NCBI GenBank assembly: GCA_945859605.1
Contig: OX243815.1
Location: forward strand, 28,566,981-28,630,980
Source: Lumbricus rubellus
Taxonomy: Eukaryota > Annelida > Clitellata > Crassiclitellata > Lumbricidae
Direction: 5' to 3'
DNA: 64,000 nucleotides
Within the stretch, counting starts at the first letter, position 1, and the number at the start of each line of letters is the position of its first letter. The position numbers and the translations under genes are program-made. A model generated the notes under the pieces. The model was not told the DNA's origin and made no database searches. It worked only from the letters and a program-made list of their open reading frames with translations. Below, piece after piece: positions 20,192-32,876 of the stretch.

Positions 20192-22654
20192 AATCATCAT
20201 CGATCCATTCTCTGTTAGGTCTTTCCCTCCGACCATTCCCACCCGCAGTTCCTAACAACAAACTCTTTCTTTACGTATACTCCTAATTATAAAAGCACGA
20301 AGAGCAAAAAACAAAAAATACAAGACAACTCTGAGAGCAAGCATACAACAACGGCGCCCATCCCATAAAACTCTTTAGCCTGTAGTGATTTTTAACAAAT
20401 AGGCGACTTTTATATTCCCTACAGTTTGCACAACGGGTTCATTCCTACCTTCAACAATGCATCAGCATGAACTCTTTCATCTGCTCACTCGTTTTCTTGC
20501 TGTTACTTTAAACTTACTTAGTCCTACTATTTTTGCTTTCGGGTGCAGCGCACCGGCTCCATTGTGTCTCTGACGTCCACACGTACAGGCTACACCCCAC
20601 TTAAAAGCGACAAGCGCCGCGTTTTAAACATGTAGTAACGCAATGGAAAGAGTCGACGCTAACGTGGCCTGAATGGTCGCTGACATCAGACATTGTTGAG
20701 GTGTTTTGTAGAAAGTACGCAAATTTGTCAGGTATTTGGCAAGTGTGTCGATGCATGTGATCGTGTCTATTGTAAATTTGTCCAACCCTCGGTCCAAGAA
20801 TACTGTATTCACTGTTGACATTTATTCATAGGAGTGCACTAGTGCTAGGATGTTAACCACAGACTTTGCTTCATATCATACGCAGTAGAACTTACATACT
20901 CAATATTTTGCTTAGATAAACCTACCATTCGTGTACATTAAATTTATATTTAATGTAAAAACGTCTGCAATTTTCTATGATACTTAAGTAGACTTGACCA
21001 CTCGAGTCGACATAACTGGATAGAATCTATATAATTATAGAAGAGTGTGCTATATTTAGAAGTGTGTGCTATATTTAGTCAAGTGGCAATGCACAGTATT
21101 CTATTAAAGGTCGTAGTTATAAATAATCCACTCAGACTCAGCGTCTATTTTTGCAGAAGAAAATGTCAACACACTTTACGATGATAATTAAGTAAATATT
21201 ATATCTACAATAATTGATAAGGAAACATCGTGATCATCGTGCCGCTGATCAATAATTATTTCAAATAATTCTAAATATGTTATTGTGGGAAATAAATCTA
21301 ATTGTATGCATCAATGCGTGACGTCAAACACCTGGATAATGCATGCATGCATGCAGTTTGAAATGCATTTACTGGTGAAGGACATCGGCGGAGAGCGGAA
21401 ATTTAAGGAGGCCATGACCCCTTACACTCGAACATCTGGGGCCAAGTTCATTTGGCTTTACACAGTGTACACGTCTAAGCATTATATTAAGGATTATACT
21501 TTTCAGTTCAGATGTACGCAGTTAACACCACGGTCTCAGAATGATTTTGATGAGCACTTCACAAATATTATCAGGCTTGTCTTTAACGAGCACTTTATAA
21601 GTCTGTTATCAGGTAGGCTATCATGTCTGTCTTTAATTCAAAGAATGATGCAATCTACATTTTAGGTATAATTATACCAACAAATTCAACGGGGGGAGGT
21701 GGTGACGATAGAATACATGCATGACTTTGAGACTTGAGTGCAATACAGTGCCCATGCGAACTAGTGATCCTTTTGGTCTTCAGATTTCAGTCGAAGGATC
21801 ACGATTTAGTATATCACAAAACAATCCATAGATCCGTATCTTTCAATATGTCAACAGTCCATTAAATTAGGCCTAAGCTTAATTGCTGCGGATAAATGTA
21901 GACCAACCTATGATAGGCTATAGGCCTACGTTCAAATACTGACAAATAAACTATAGATAATAAATAAACCTATAGCTATAATTATAAATAAGTAGGCCTA
22001 TAGGGTTTGCGGCCCACCCAGGTAAAAAAAAACAACTTGCAACAGAAACGATACAGGAATACCTGTATCGCCCAATGTGCACACAGCATGTGGACAGCAT
22101 GTAAGTGATTTGTAAATAACGATAGGAAAACCTATAGTTTCTTTGTCTATAATGCTGCTCTTATATGGCACGACAACATTCACTCAACTTTAAATGACAC
22201 CGTTATCCACACAAATGGAATAATAGCAACAGGTCTAAAAGGTTCGATTGTGGCACAGTCCTAAACAGATCTGTGAGCTCATGTGAAGAGCCATTGTTTC
22301 ACCTGGCCTATTAGACATCTATAGGCCTAATTGTTTGCAGTTGTAAATATAGAGTCTCCAACTTTGTGTCCTTCAAAAATGTACTGTGCTTGCAACATGC
22401 TCGTTATCATTGAGTTGACATAGGTCTATTGTTACTTAACAACCACCAATTCTCTTAATAATTTATTCTATGCATACAATGCACTTTTCTACTTGCGTTT
22501 GCAAGTGCTCGTGTGTGTATAGTTTATAGGCCTACGGTTGCCACTCAAGTTAGAAGTGAGTCCTGAGTTCTGTCGCTAGTGAAAAACATCCGGAGATCTG
22601 AAAACTGTGCTCACAGTTCAAAGGCCGACGACGCATGAAGTGTGATGAATAAGT
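19878..22654. other. Intergenic DNA with an (ATC)n microsatellite
   Basis: A (CAT)n/(CGT)n array lies at about 20103-20197. The remainder is AT-rich. A 126-codon frame at 21285-21665 has no recognisable domain and no splice support. Nothing else was identified. Confidence 0.55.
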
Positions 22655-22850
22655 TCAAAGTTCAAATCAAGTTTATTGCTCCCAAAACAGAAAAATAATA
22701 AAATAGATACAGCAATTACATAATACTACTTGCTAAATAAAGCTAAGGATGTTAAATAAAATAAAAAATACATGGGCAAACGAGTAGCAATTCAGGGGAA
22801 GCAATAGGAGCCCCAGAAGGGAAAATCCCACTAGTTAGGGGCCCTAGATA
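22655..22850 (-). mobile_element. 3' end of a CR1/L2-like LINE, severely truncated
   Basis: Read on the minus strand it ends gcaataaacttgatttgaac, the same type of AATAAA plus ATTTGA tail as the LINE at 8788. A gggcccctaac ... ccttctggggctcc block recalls the gggccc ... ccttctgggtc motif in the 8788 LINE's 3' UTR. Only about 200 bp of 3' UTR remains. Confidence 0.65.
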
Positions 22851-22859
22851 AATAAACAT

Positions 22860-23611
22860 ATTATGAAGTTGAACTTAATTACAGACACTTCAGGAAATAT
22901 AATTCAGTTGGCTATTGAATGGGTTGAAATTTATAGCGAATCTTTTTATATCCAGACCACACCATATACTGATGCAGGGAAAGAAAATAATTATTATAAC
23001 GTGGCGAAGACCTCGACTGAGGCTTCATTACCTGTTAATTATTTATAATTTCGGTTATGAGGTGCTATATAAAATGATCTGAATAGATAATGTATAGGCC
23101 CTACTATTAGACTACTAAGTTTCATAGTGACTAACCGCATATGTTCTGCGCTACCAGCAGAAGGAAAATCCTTATTACTGATTGAGAGTAGTTAACGATG
23201 TAACTGAAAACGCAGATACCCAAAGTTTGTATATACATGTCTTATAAGTTTTGTTAACTTAGCATCGTAGATTCAAGAGAGGCTCTTTTAAATATCGGAA
23301 TCATTAAAAGAAGATCAAGTGAAAGTTTAAGTCTGAAAGTTGCAGACGATTAGTTTCTTAGGCTAACGATATCTGTCAAATATAATCGTCAATGGAGTAA
23401 ATCTGTTCTGAAACAATTTTCATTTTGACAGCTGTTTTTCTTCAGCATAGGCCTATCACGTACATGTACCTTCTATCCCCACTAGACAACCTGGCTCAAT
23501 CCCTCTCCTTCCCCTTCCGGGTCGGCCTCCCAACTCCCTGTTTTTTCGCTGGACCAAAGTTGCGCCTGCAAAAAATAAACAAAGCCTCAGCTACCAACTA
23601 GCATTTCTCTT
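22860..23611. other. Intergenic DNA, nothing recognised
   Basis: AT-rich sequence; a 61-codon frame at 22863 has no support. Confidence 0.5.
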
Positions 23612-23615
23612 TTAA

Positions 23616-23678
23616 CCCTTTGATGCCGAGAGTGTAGTAAAATGTATGGGAAATCCTATACCCTCCGGCATTAAAGGG
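23616..23678. mobile_element. 63-bp piggyBac-like MITE flanked by TTAA
   Basis: TTAA target duplications at 23612-23615 and 23679-23682 enclose terminal inverted repeats CCCTTTGATGCCGAG and CTCCGGCATTAAAGGG. The TTAA duplication and CCC start are hallmarks of piggyBac-type elements. A truncated copy lies at 1505-1547. It carries no coding capacity. Confidence 0.7.
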
Positions 23679-24018
23679 TTAACCTTCTCTTAGTAACGCG
23701 ACCTCTTTGCATTTTCATTCCAGTGTACTAATCATCTTCTTTTCTCTCTGATAGTCAGGCCACTTCAGTGATCCAATATTTCCTGCACAGGTAGGCTATA
23801 CGTATAGCCTATGCGCTCATCGAAATATGACCAAAGCCTCAGCAAAAAATACCTTCCGTTTCTTTTGCAATTAATTAAAACCTCCACACCATTATATAGC
23901 GCCAAATTGATCTTACGAACGCGCATGACTCTTCTCCTCTGATCCATTCACAGCGCTCTATTTTTCTGCGCGAAGATCAAACTCGCAAGGTTAAGGTCAG
24001 GGTCAAGGTCCGCTTCCG

Positions 24019-24320
24019 CTATAAGGATAATCCAGCAACAGACAGCACGATCAGGACCCAGTGGATCAGAGGCATCGAGCACCAGTTGGCTCCCGATGAT
24101 CGTTGACCTTCCTCCTTCTCTTCCTCGTCCACTTCCGGCCAGAGGTGACTCGGTTCTCCGGCGATGCTTTCCACCGGAATTATGTCGGAGAAGGCAGCGT
24201 CCTTGTAGGCTTCGGGTGCGTTCATTCGGTAGGTGGCAGTAGACGAAGAAGCGGCGGAGGACATCGCGTCTTCGCTACGGGCGGATTCGGCTTGCTGATC
24301 GGAAAGTGTCCGGCATGGTA
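24019..24320 (-). CDS. DUF7042-7045-type protein, last exon with GPI-type C-terminus
   Basis: The acceptor ttctacttcctag (AG at 24321-24322) gives a start with two bases that complete the codon left by exon 27829-27975. The exon encodes about 100 residues of polar, Ser/Ala- and Glu-rich stalk. It ends NWCSMPLIHWVLIVLSVAGLSL followed by a stop. A hydrophobic tail running to the very C-terminus without a cytoplasmic basic stretch is what a GPI-anchor signal looks like; a tail-anchored membrane helix is the alternative. It is the C-terminal exon of the cysteine-rich gene on this strand, by phase and by signal, though the link to the upstream exon is inferred. Confidence 0.65.
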
Positions 24321-24389
24321 CTAGGAAGTAGAATAAGAACTGCATGTACTCGATCAACTTCTTTATCGTAATTATTCTTCTCTCCTTCT

Positions 24390-24438
24390 CCTATTCCCTT
24401 TCTCTTCTTCTTCTTCTTCTTCTTCTTCTTCTTCTTCT

Positions 24439-24473
<35 letters not shown>

Positions 24474-24607
24474 TTCCTCTTTCTACTCCTCCTCCTGCTC
24501 CTCCTCCTCATCTTCTTCCTCCTCCTCTTTCTTCCCTTTCTCCTCCACCTTCGTTTCCTCTTGTTTATCCCCATCCTTCTCCTCCACCTCCACCTCCTCC
24601 TCCTCCT

Positions 24608-24639
<32 letters not shown>

Positions 24640-24715
24640 TGTCTGTCTGTCTGTCTGTCTCTCTCTATCTCTCTCCCTCTCTCCCTCTCTCTTTCTCTCT
24701 TCCTCCTCTACACCA
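24390..24715. repeat. (CTT)n and (CT)n/(CTGT)n compound microsatellite
   Basis: A pure CTT array (about 24402-24462) grades into CTC-rich sequence and then CT and CTGT units. The poly-Leu and poly-Lys frames over it are artefacts. Confidence 0.95.
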
Positions 24716-26519
24716 TCAAGCCTTCCTCGTCATCAGCAACAGAAATAACGAAATAAAAATCACATCAACCATTGTATGAAATCTATAGAACAGATCACCA
24801 GTCACCATCGGACAGCGCTGAACGTCATTCATTCATTCAGAAAAGAATGTTGCTAATTAGGCCTAATTTATTAAACTGCTCACAGAATATTTCTTGCTAT
24901 TTGCTGGCTCGTTTATAATAATTTACACATGATGATGATGGTTCTCTGCTCTTAGGCAGGTTCTATGTCTTTCGCCACTTGGGGATGAGATGAGTAAGGT
25001 GGTTTCCCGTTACCTTCCCCACAGACAATGATGGGTAAGCAATTGCCCAAGGTCGCTCTGCAGCAGCTTGCGCCCCTGCGTCCTACACGTGCTAGCCCGA
25101 GATATCTAAATCTCTGAATGTCTGAATTTACACATAGCAAGGTATTATTAATTACGATTTGAAGCTGTTCTCTTATCTCTTTAGAGTTTAGATAAAGACT
25201 GATGAAATCAAGTAAGATAAGACTCGATTGAGAATCTTCATTATCAAGAGATCTTAATTTGTACTCAGCTATAGATCTCATTCTCTTCTACGGAAGATAA
25301 AAAGATTTAATTAATATTTTAATTTTCCAAAATTTATTGTACTGATTGAGATGCTAGAACATAGGCTTATAAAATCCGGTCATTTTGAACATGCAGAGCC
25401 TGAAACTTAGTTTAATGTCTTACACATTTCTTGGTTGAGAGAGTACGATACTTTATCTCGGAGAAGATAAGGCGTGTCGAGATTGCAAGTGGAGTCGGTC
25501 GTGAAGTACAGATTGTCACCAATTCGAGTGAAACTCTACAATTACAAACACAGGAAAATCAAAGTTACCATTATGTGTCTGCTATGGATTTGGCAAGTAT
25601 ATATAGGCCTACGGTCTCCGGCATGTCTGTGAGGTTCAACTTTCTTTCATGAACAAATTGTCTAAATTATTTTTCGCTTAATATGATCTTTAATATTCAA
25701 TGAGACGGTCTACAAGTACAAGTTTTATTTATGGCAGAACTTGTTTGAACGAATAGGCCTACCATGCAGTCAAAAATCAGATTCATTCTGTGTTCGTCAA
25801 TATGCATTATGCATCTACCATGTTTCCCCTTATGTTTCCGTTTTCTTGAGACATTTCAATTTGCTTCCTGTTCCAATTCAGATGCCACTGTGTCCACATG
25901 CAAAACGGGAATCACCGACATATTTTTTTTACCATGATCATTGATCATGCTTCAACAGTGGATCGCCTTGCGCTGTGTGATAAGGTTCACTGGGTCGGTG
26001 CAAGAACCCTGAAGGTCCAATATAGACCTCCTGAAATTTATTTTGACAGTTGATGAACATAAAAAGTGAGTAAGAAAGCAAGACGATAACTATAAGAAGC
26101 TGGGCAAGAATATAATGGATGATGACGAACGTCATGCTGATGTTATCGAACAACTTCATTAGGTCGAAGGAGCAGAATAACAGCCAAACGATGCAAGAAT
26201 GAGAAAACGAACGAGAAAATCATAGAGCATTACGTGTACAGCCCACATGCAGAAGACCACTCCTTACCAAATTGTACGTGCAGTAAGACTTCGAGCAGTT
26301 AAACTCTAGCCATGTGCACTGCACACATTTAGTATGACAAAAACCCTCATCATGCAAAAAAGACTATAGAAGTGATTATTTAGCCTATAAATTATATTAG
26401 GCTATGTAAGCCTAACTTATGTGAGTACAGCACAATCGGCAACACAGAGGCATGCATGCATCAAAAGGTTGAACAGCGACCTTTATGACTATGATGATGA
26501 AATGATGATGTTGAGGTCT

Positions 26520-26787
<268 letters not shown>

Positions 26788-27828
26788 TAGGTCTATATAA
26801 TGAAGCCGATGTTTTGTCTCACGTAACAGTTGGCAATTCCAGAATCGTCTCCGATGAGTCTGGCGACAAAAAGACGTTTCTTGTCTTCACGCCACGTGAC
26901 CAGACAAGCCAGCATCATACCTACACAAGTACACATTGCAAATGCATTGTTTAAAAGATGCATGTTTTATATATTTATTTATTTATTTATTTATACATAC
27001 CATTAAAGCAATAGACGTGCTTGCTATTCCAATAGCAAAATAGGTATAGTTTTGTGTCAGAGTATAGGCTATAGTTATTTACCTTTTAAAAGTCTAGTAT
27101 GGAATGTCCTTGAATGGACCGGGATTCCATTCTGCCTATATAAAGTGTCATAGTGACATAGTCTATAGGCTACATGTTGACCTCCTATATTACAATGTAT
27201 ATCCTACAGACAGTGCAGAGACACGGAAGTTGAAAGGACCATGGATGTTTTAAACGAATTTTTAGAATTGCACAACACCTTCTTTCCTTTCCCATTTTCC
27301 ATGGTAAATTACTTCCAATTGGAGGACAATTACCTGTTTTGCTAGTTTTAACTGTACAGACGTGCTTCTACAACTGCACATTTTGTATACAACTGCACGT
27401 TTAAAAAAAGCCCTTGAAAGGACGAGATTACCGTATAGGACTGCATGCATAGCATAACTATAGCTATGGTTACACTTGAGTCAAAGCATCCTTGAAACAC
27501 GATAACTTTTTTGTTGAAGACCACTACAGATATTGCAGATTTATGGGGTTTGTGACTATATAGGCGTAAAAGAAAACGTTTCGAAATGTCTTAGAAGCAA
27601 TTTTATCGCATCTCTCGACCACGTAACCTTACGTTGGCATCCGCCTGACAACGTCCCATCACATTATACAGCAAAACGCAAATCGACTCTATAATTTATC
27701 AGTCGACGGCTCTACATTTCCAAAACATGACCAACGCTTAATGAATTCTTTCAGGTCAAGCCTTGAAGCTGCTTTTGGGTTATTTACGGGTAAAGCAGTG
27801 GGAAGGGGTTGACATGGTAATTATTTAC

Positions 27829-27975
27829 CCGGCTTTTTGGAACACGAGCTGACGATGTCGATAACGTGGCTGGCGTTGCATCCGGATCGGAGGTAGCTCG
27901 GACAGAGGCTGGTGCCCGTGTGGATGTAGAACTGTGCAGCGTCGTATGGACATCGACCGGCCACTGTTCTCTCAG
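27829..27975 (-). CDS. DUF7042-7045-type protein, cysteine-rich exon
   Basis: A strong acceptor with a long pyrimidine tract ends gctgtag (AG at 27976-27977); the donor is gtaaat after 27829. The exon encodes ERTVAGRCPYDAAQFYIH, then LCPSYLRSGCNASHVIDIV and SSC. The spacing (CPY ... C ... GC ... IDIVSSC) parallels the module in exon 32877-33054 (CPFQGAYHFNY ... C ... C ... LHFNQC), so it looks like a second copy of that domain. Its start needs one base from the previous exon, whereas exon 30255-30515 leaves two, so at least one exon between them has not been found. Confidence 0.65.
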
Positions 27976-29089
27976 CTACAGCAGCAGCAGCAGCAGGGAG
28001 GATGAGGAGGCAGCAGAACATTCAATCACGGATGAAGGCACGATGATCTGGATGATCAGGATGTGCATGAGCGATGTCTATGATGGATGAATGATGATGA
28101 TTGATTATTAGAGAAGATGGACGTAGGAAGGAAGGCGGACATCAGAGAGGATGGGATGTGATCGAAACGAACGAAACGGTGGCACATTTATGGATAATAT
28201 AAGGAAAAGAACCCAAGCTGATAGCCTATACATGTAATAAATAGCAAGAGGTAACATAGCCAGAGGAGGAGAGATAGGCGTATACAGACAGAGACAAATG
28301 ACATAAATGAGGTTTAGAAGGAGACTCAGAAGAAGAAGAAGCACCGATAGATTATGCAGTGCATTGGTTTCTTCTGCAATTAAATCGATCTGTGAAGATT
28401 AGTATTGATTTGTACTTCAGTGAGGAAGAGTGACTTGACTTGCTGCTGCATGAAAATGCACAACAGCCAACGACGACGCATTAAGAGTCGAATGTGGACT
28501 AATCCATAAAATTGTTGTGATAATCTTTAATATCTATCCGCAGTTTATTATCAGATGCTTCACAGTCTAAATCTCTTGAGATTCATACGTCCGCATAAAA
28601 CAATCCACATTTCAGTCTGTCCTTCCACATTCCGGCATTCATCCATCCAGATATCCATCCAGCACTGCCAAAGCATCCCATCCTTCTATTCTATCCATTG
28701 AGACGTACAATCGTACATATCTTATATTCTCTATTCTCATCACACATAAAAAATTCCTTCAACTTACGAATTAAAATGCGTTTCGTTTCAGACGTTGCGT
28801 GTTTTTCGGTGCATCGTCCGTTGGAATATTCCATGATTTTACCTTTTTTAGAAATAGCAGATAAACTCACATTTACATCGCATTCGATTTAGTTCAACTG
28901 CTAACGTGAAAACATGCGAGTAGCAATAATAATAATCACAGAAAATAAGGCTGTGTAAAAATCCAAATATTAGACCATCGCAATCATTGAAAATTATCCG
29001 TTGTAATGTGTATTACCATAATTGTAGCTTCTATGGCTTTACCGCTTTAGAGGACTCCGCTTGCTCGAAAAGATCGTAAGCCTTTACAT

Positions 29090-29166
29090 GGAGCGTGTGT
29101 GCGTGTGCGCGCGTGTGTGTGTGTGCGTGTGCCTGCGTGCGCGTGTGCGTGTGAGTGTGTGTGCGC
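29090..29166. repeat. (GT/GC)n microsatellite
   Basis: Alternating GTGT and GCGT dinucleotides in the intron between exons 27829 and 30255. Confidence 0.9.
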
Positions 29167-29293
29167 AATCGGTCAACTTCTTACGACTTCTAAAGCACCA
29201 GAAAGTTCGTACATGTAGGGATAGTTTCTAGTTAATGATAGCAAGTTGCACAATTGTTAATCTGTATTATACGAGTCTGCATGCATGTGGTCT

Positions 29294-29592
29294 CAGTGGC
29301 GGATCCAGAACTCTTCCAAGGGGAGGGGCCAAAATCTTTGATCTTGGAACGACAGAGGGAAAAATTTCGTCGTTGGTCGCCAGAAAAGTTGATCACCTGT
29401 TTTTTTTAGTCCTCCAGCCAAAAACTCAATCGGGGGGGCCACGTCCCATGCAATTTTAATAATGAGGAGGGGGCAATATGCCATGACACCATTGTTCGTA
29501 TTGCTAATTTCACACCGAATGGGGGGCCACGTCCCATGGCGGTTTTAAATGGGGGGGCCATGGCCGGATTGGCCCCCCTGGATCCGCCCCTG
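29294..29592. mobile_element. hAT-type MITE, CAGTGGCGGATCCAG ends
   Basis: 299 bp with terminal inverted repeats CAGTGGCGGATCCAG and CTGGATCCGCCCCTG and a perfect 8-bp target duplication TGTGGTCT (29286-29293 and 29593-29600). It has no transposase. It sits in an intron of the cysteine-rich gene. Confidence 0.92.
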
Positions 29593-29681
29593 TGTGGTCT
29601 GACCTTCATGGATTTCCAACAGATTTTCCGTCTTCTTCTTCAGCCTCAAACATTGATATCCAGACAAACTAAAATGGGAAG

Positions 29682-29818
29682 CACACACACAAACATACAC
29701 ACACACACAGACACACACACACACGGAAACACACACAAACGCACACAAACACACACATACACACACACACACGCAAACACTCACAAACACGCACAAACAC
29801 AAACACACACACACACAC
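29682..29818. repeat. (CA)n microsatellite
   Basis: ACACACAC with occasional AAAC interruptions; intronic. Confidence 0.95.
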
Positions 29819-30254
29819 TTCAATGCGCGAAAACACTCCAATCGTTCCACTGTAGGGTTTACACTTGCAAACGGAAACAACGTATAATTATAGAGACCGT
29901 AGAGTGGAAACGAAAATTGGGCTAAAACTCAAAGGCATGGGAGCACATTAATATTTAGCGGTGAAGAAGATAATAATGTCACGAATGATAGAAAGAAGGA
30001 GGACCAGAAGGAACGGAAGGATAACAAAGAAGAAGAAAGAGGAGGTGGAGGAGAATTATAGATCTTAATTAGTAACTTCTATAGCGCCTGTGTATAATAA
30101 TAATAGACAAAGTCCCAAACGATGGCGCATTGAAACGAGGCAAATAAATATATAGGCAAAATGAACATATATATTATAAAATATATATTTAAGAAAGTAA
30201 GAAAACTATTGTGCAATTGAATAGCATTGAAATAATATAATATTATGTCCCTAC

Positions 30255-30515
30255 CATCCGTCAGATGTCAGTTGTACGGAGATGAATTCGTCGGAAATGT
30301 TGGGCGTCAGAACGGAGAAGCATCTATACGTTTTGTATAGTTCGTGCGGTGACGTCGTCGTTTTCCGAGCGTAGCTTTCGATGACGTCACCGTTTTCGTT
30401 GACACGGAAGAGACGCCTTGCACTGAGGTCGTCCCAAGATGTTCTCGTCATCCACGCAGGGAACGAACAGCGGGGCTTCGGCCAACCCAACGTATCTACC
30501 GTCATATAGGCAGTA
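30255..30515 (-). CDS. DUF7042-7045-type protein, exon with CSFPAW motif
   Basis: The acceptor gataagtcag (AG at 30516-30517) leaves one base that completes the codon opened by exon 32877-33054; the donor is gtaggg. The exon encodes 86 residues including RCSFPAWMTRTSWDDL, a motif I associate with the DUF7045-like part of the family, and YKTYRCFSVLTPN, the RYRCF-type motif of the DUF7043-like part. A two-base codon start (TG) at the donor would give Cys or Trp; Cys is expected in the family. Family names are from memory and need a profile search. Splicing phase to the upstream exon is exact. Confidence 0.72.
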
Positions 30516-30584
30516 CTGACTTATCACAAATTGTATATCGTTTATCACATGCACTCCAGACTCACGAAACGGTAATGGTAACAA

Positions 30585-30844
30585 CAGTGGCGTAGCCAGA
30601 AATTTATGATGGGGAGTTTATGACCTGGTCGGATGCCCTTCCTGACGCCAACTCAACAGTAGGCCTATTGCAGCAAACATAAAGGAGATAAAGTAACAAA
30701 GGGAATAAAGTCAGAAAAACAATTGTTACTTCAAACAATTGTTTTGTTTTTCTTATTTAAGTGGGTAAATAACCTTTTGAAAAACTGTTTCCTAAGCCAA
30801 TGGGTTTAACCCCCCCCCCATAACCCCACTAATCTACGCTACTG
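30585..30844. mobile_element. hAT-type MITE, CAGTGGCGTAGCC ends
   Basis: 260 bp with inverted ends CAGTGGCGTAGCCAG and TCTACGCTACTG, flanked by GGTAACAA (30577-30584) and GGAAACAA (30845-30852), an 8-bp duplication with one mismatch. It is non-coding and intronic. Confidence 0.85.
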
Positions 30845-31265
30845 GGAAACAATAATAATGACCATGATATCAAGTGACTGAATTGCCAAAAAATTATTGT
30901 AGGCCTCTAGGCCTATTAGGTCTATTTAATTCAAAACTTTAAGAACAACTTAAGAACAACGGCTACCTATTAGGTATGAAACGTTTATGTACCAAATGCC
31001 ACTGAGAAAGTCAGATCATTACAAAAAAAATTTAACACAAAATCTACAACGGAAAAATCCCTATCTCTATTGCAAGTGTAGCCTACTTCTTTTTTAAACT
31101 CCGCTGGAAGTCTTCCAGATCCTCTTCCCTTACCCCCACTCCCATTCCAACCCGGTTTCTATGGCAACGCCTCTGGAACAGATGTTTTTTGTTATAAGTA
31201 ATCGAGTGTTCGCTTTGTCCTCCAGGGTTTTATGGGAGGCCAGAACAGTGCAAGCAGTCTTAATG

Positions 31266-31460
31266 AGGTTAGGAAAAGTGGGGGAGATGGGAGAAAGTGG
31301 GGAAAATGGGGAAAATGGGGGTCTGTTGATCGACCGACCAAGCCACTGATCAACTGACCTTGAGTTAATTCGAGAAGGTTAGGGGAAGTGGGTGGAAGTG
31401 GGGTAGATGGGGGAAATGGGGGTCTGTTGATCAACTGACCTTGAGTCAATTCGAGAAGGA
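31266..31460. repeat. Imperfect direct duplication, GGGGGTCTGTTGATC unit
   Basis: A block running from gggggaaaatggggg through ctgttgatc, aactgaccttgagt and aattcgagaagg occurs twice with small differences. It is intronic and not coding in a supported frame. Confidence 0.75.
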
Positions 31461-31544
31461 CGGGACCATCGACGGAGGATCGCAGACCACGACAAGTTCC
31501 ATCGGCTGACATCGACATGTAGACAACAGAACCCAACAGACGAT

Positions 31545-31760
31545 ACATCTGCGAAAGACAACAGACAATACATCTGAGAAGACAATGACAGACGATACAT
31601 CTGCGAAATACAACAACAGACAATACATCTGCAGAATAACAATTGATCGAAGAAGACAATGACAGACAATACATCTGCGAAAGACAACAACAATTGATTG
31701 AAGAAGACAATGACAGAAAAACAAAACAACAATTCAATTGATCGGAGAAGACAATGACCG
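31545..31760. repeat. Degenerate tandem repeat, ACAATACATCTGCGAAAGAC unit
   Basis: The phrase caatacatctgcgaaagac recurs about five times with variable spacers such as aacaattgatcgaagaagacaatg. Long minus-strand frames over it simply read the repeat. Confidence 0.75.
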
Positions 31761-32342
31761 AGATGAAACACGTCAAGTCACATGAATACAACTCTCAACA
31801 ATACAATACACTCATACAATAAAGACACCACGACGATGACAATGGTGATTGTGAGGATGACAATGGTGATTGTGATGATGCACCGACAGCAGCTGACGAC
31901 AAAAATGGTGATGGATAAGACTGATTTGTTGCGATGACAACAAGATGCAGCAGCTTACGAAGCATCTGTATTCATCGTGTTCTGCGTTGGTTTCGCTGTA
32001 TGTCCATCGTCCGATGAGAAACTTCGATGCTCCCTCCCTCCAAGTTGCCAGGCATTCCAGGACAACAACTGTAAAGAATTATAGAAAATACATTGACGGT
32101 CGAATCGCCATTGTTTTTCTTACACACACAAGGCCTACAACATTCACCAATTTGGTAGGCTTCTGAGTTAGACGCTATTTTTGAAGTGACATTTTTAATT
32201 TCTAATAGTTTGGCTATGTGTCATAATGTGACTATTCTCTTCAATAAGGGTTCAGCTTCCTCCAGAAGTTCTGTTGCATCGTTCGTGCTGCGGGGTCTTT
32301 GCAGCTGTGCCGTTTTTCTAAAAATGGTTCACAGCTGTTGAG

Positions 32343-32590
32343 ACTTACAAGACTTTGTAGTTTGATCTGAAGTCGCAATGCACATTCACTTACAAAACTC
32401 TGATCTGAAGTCGCAATGCACATTCACTTACAGGACTTTGATCTGAAATCGCAGTGCACATTCACTTACAAGACTCTGATCTGAAGTCGCAGTGCACATT
32501 CACTTACAAGACTCTGATCTGAAGTCGCAGTGCACATTCACTTACAAGACTCTGATCTAAAGTACTCGCATTGCACATTCACTTCAGTCA
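32343..32590. repeat. 38-bp minisatellite, about six units
   Basis: The unit acttacaagactctgatctg followed by aagtcgcagtgcacattc repeats in direct succession, with the middle copies nearly identical. It lies in the intron just downstream of exon 32877-33054. The units are contiguous with no spacers. Confidence 0.9.
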
Positions 32591-32876
32591 TTCCATTTCA
32601 TCTGCATGTATTATTATTACATGTACTTTATTCCTTTGGGTTTTGAGCGGAACGATCCTGCTAATCGGTTTAATGATATAGGAAATACTATTATCGCCTG
32701 ATGCCTGAGTTATTATTATTACAGTGGTAATAATTATCTGTCGACGTGCATCAAGGATCAATGGAGCTGAGGCTCCAGAAGTCGTAACATATGCTTTATG
32801 GCACAGAGGACAGAGTAACGTCTTATGGCACTGGACAGAGTAACGCCCTATAACACGGGACAGAGTAACGTCTTAC

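Larger units (their letters stand above)
30516..32876 (-). other. Intron of the DUF7042-7045-type gene
   Basis: 2.4 kb holding a hAT MITE 69 bp before the acceptor side, two sets of local duplications (31266-31460, 31545-31760) and a 38-bp minisatellite (32343-32590). No exon was seen inside. Confidence 0.55.

Noticed and set aside
21285..21665. 126-codon plus-strand frame
   Set aside because: No domain, signal peptide or splice signal; surroundings are intergenic and AT-rich.
24275..24779. Poly-Leu, poly-Lys and Ser/Leu-rich frames
   Set aside because: Readings of the CTT and CT microsatellites; the real exon nearby ends at 24320 on the minus strand.
32343..32590. Possible CRISPR-like array
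   Set aside because: Units are contiguous without unique spacers and the genome is clearly animal.
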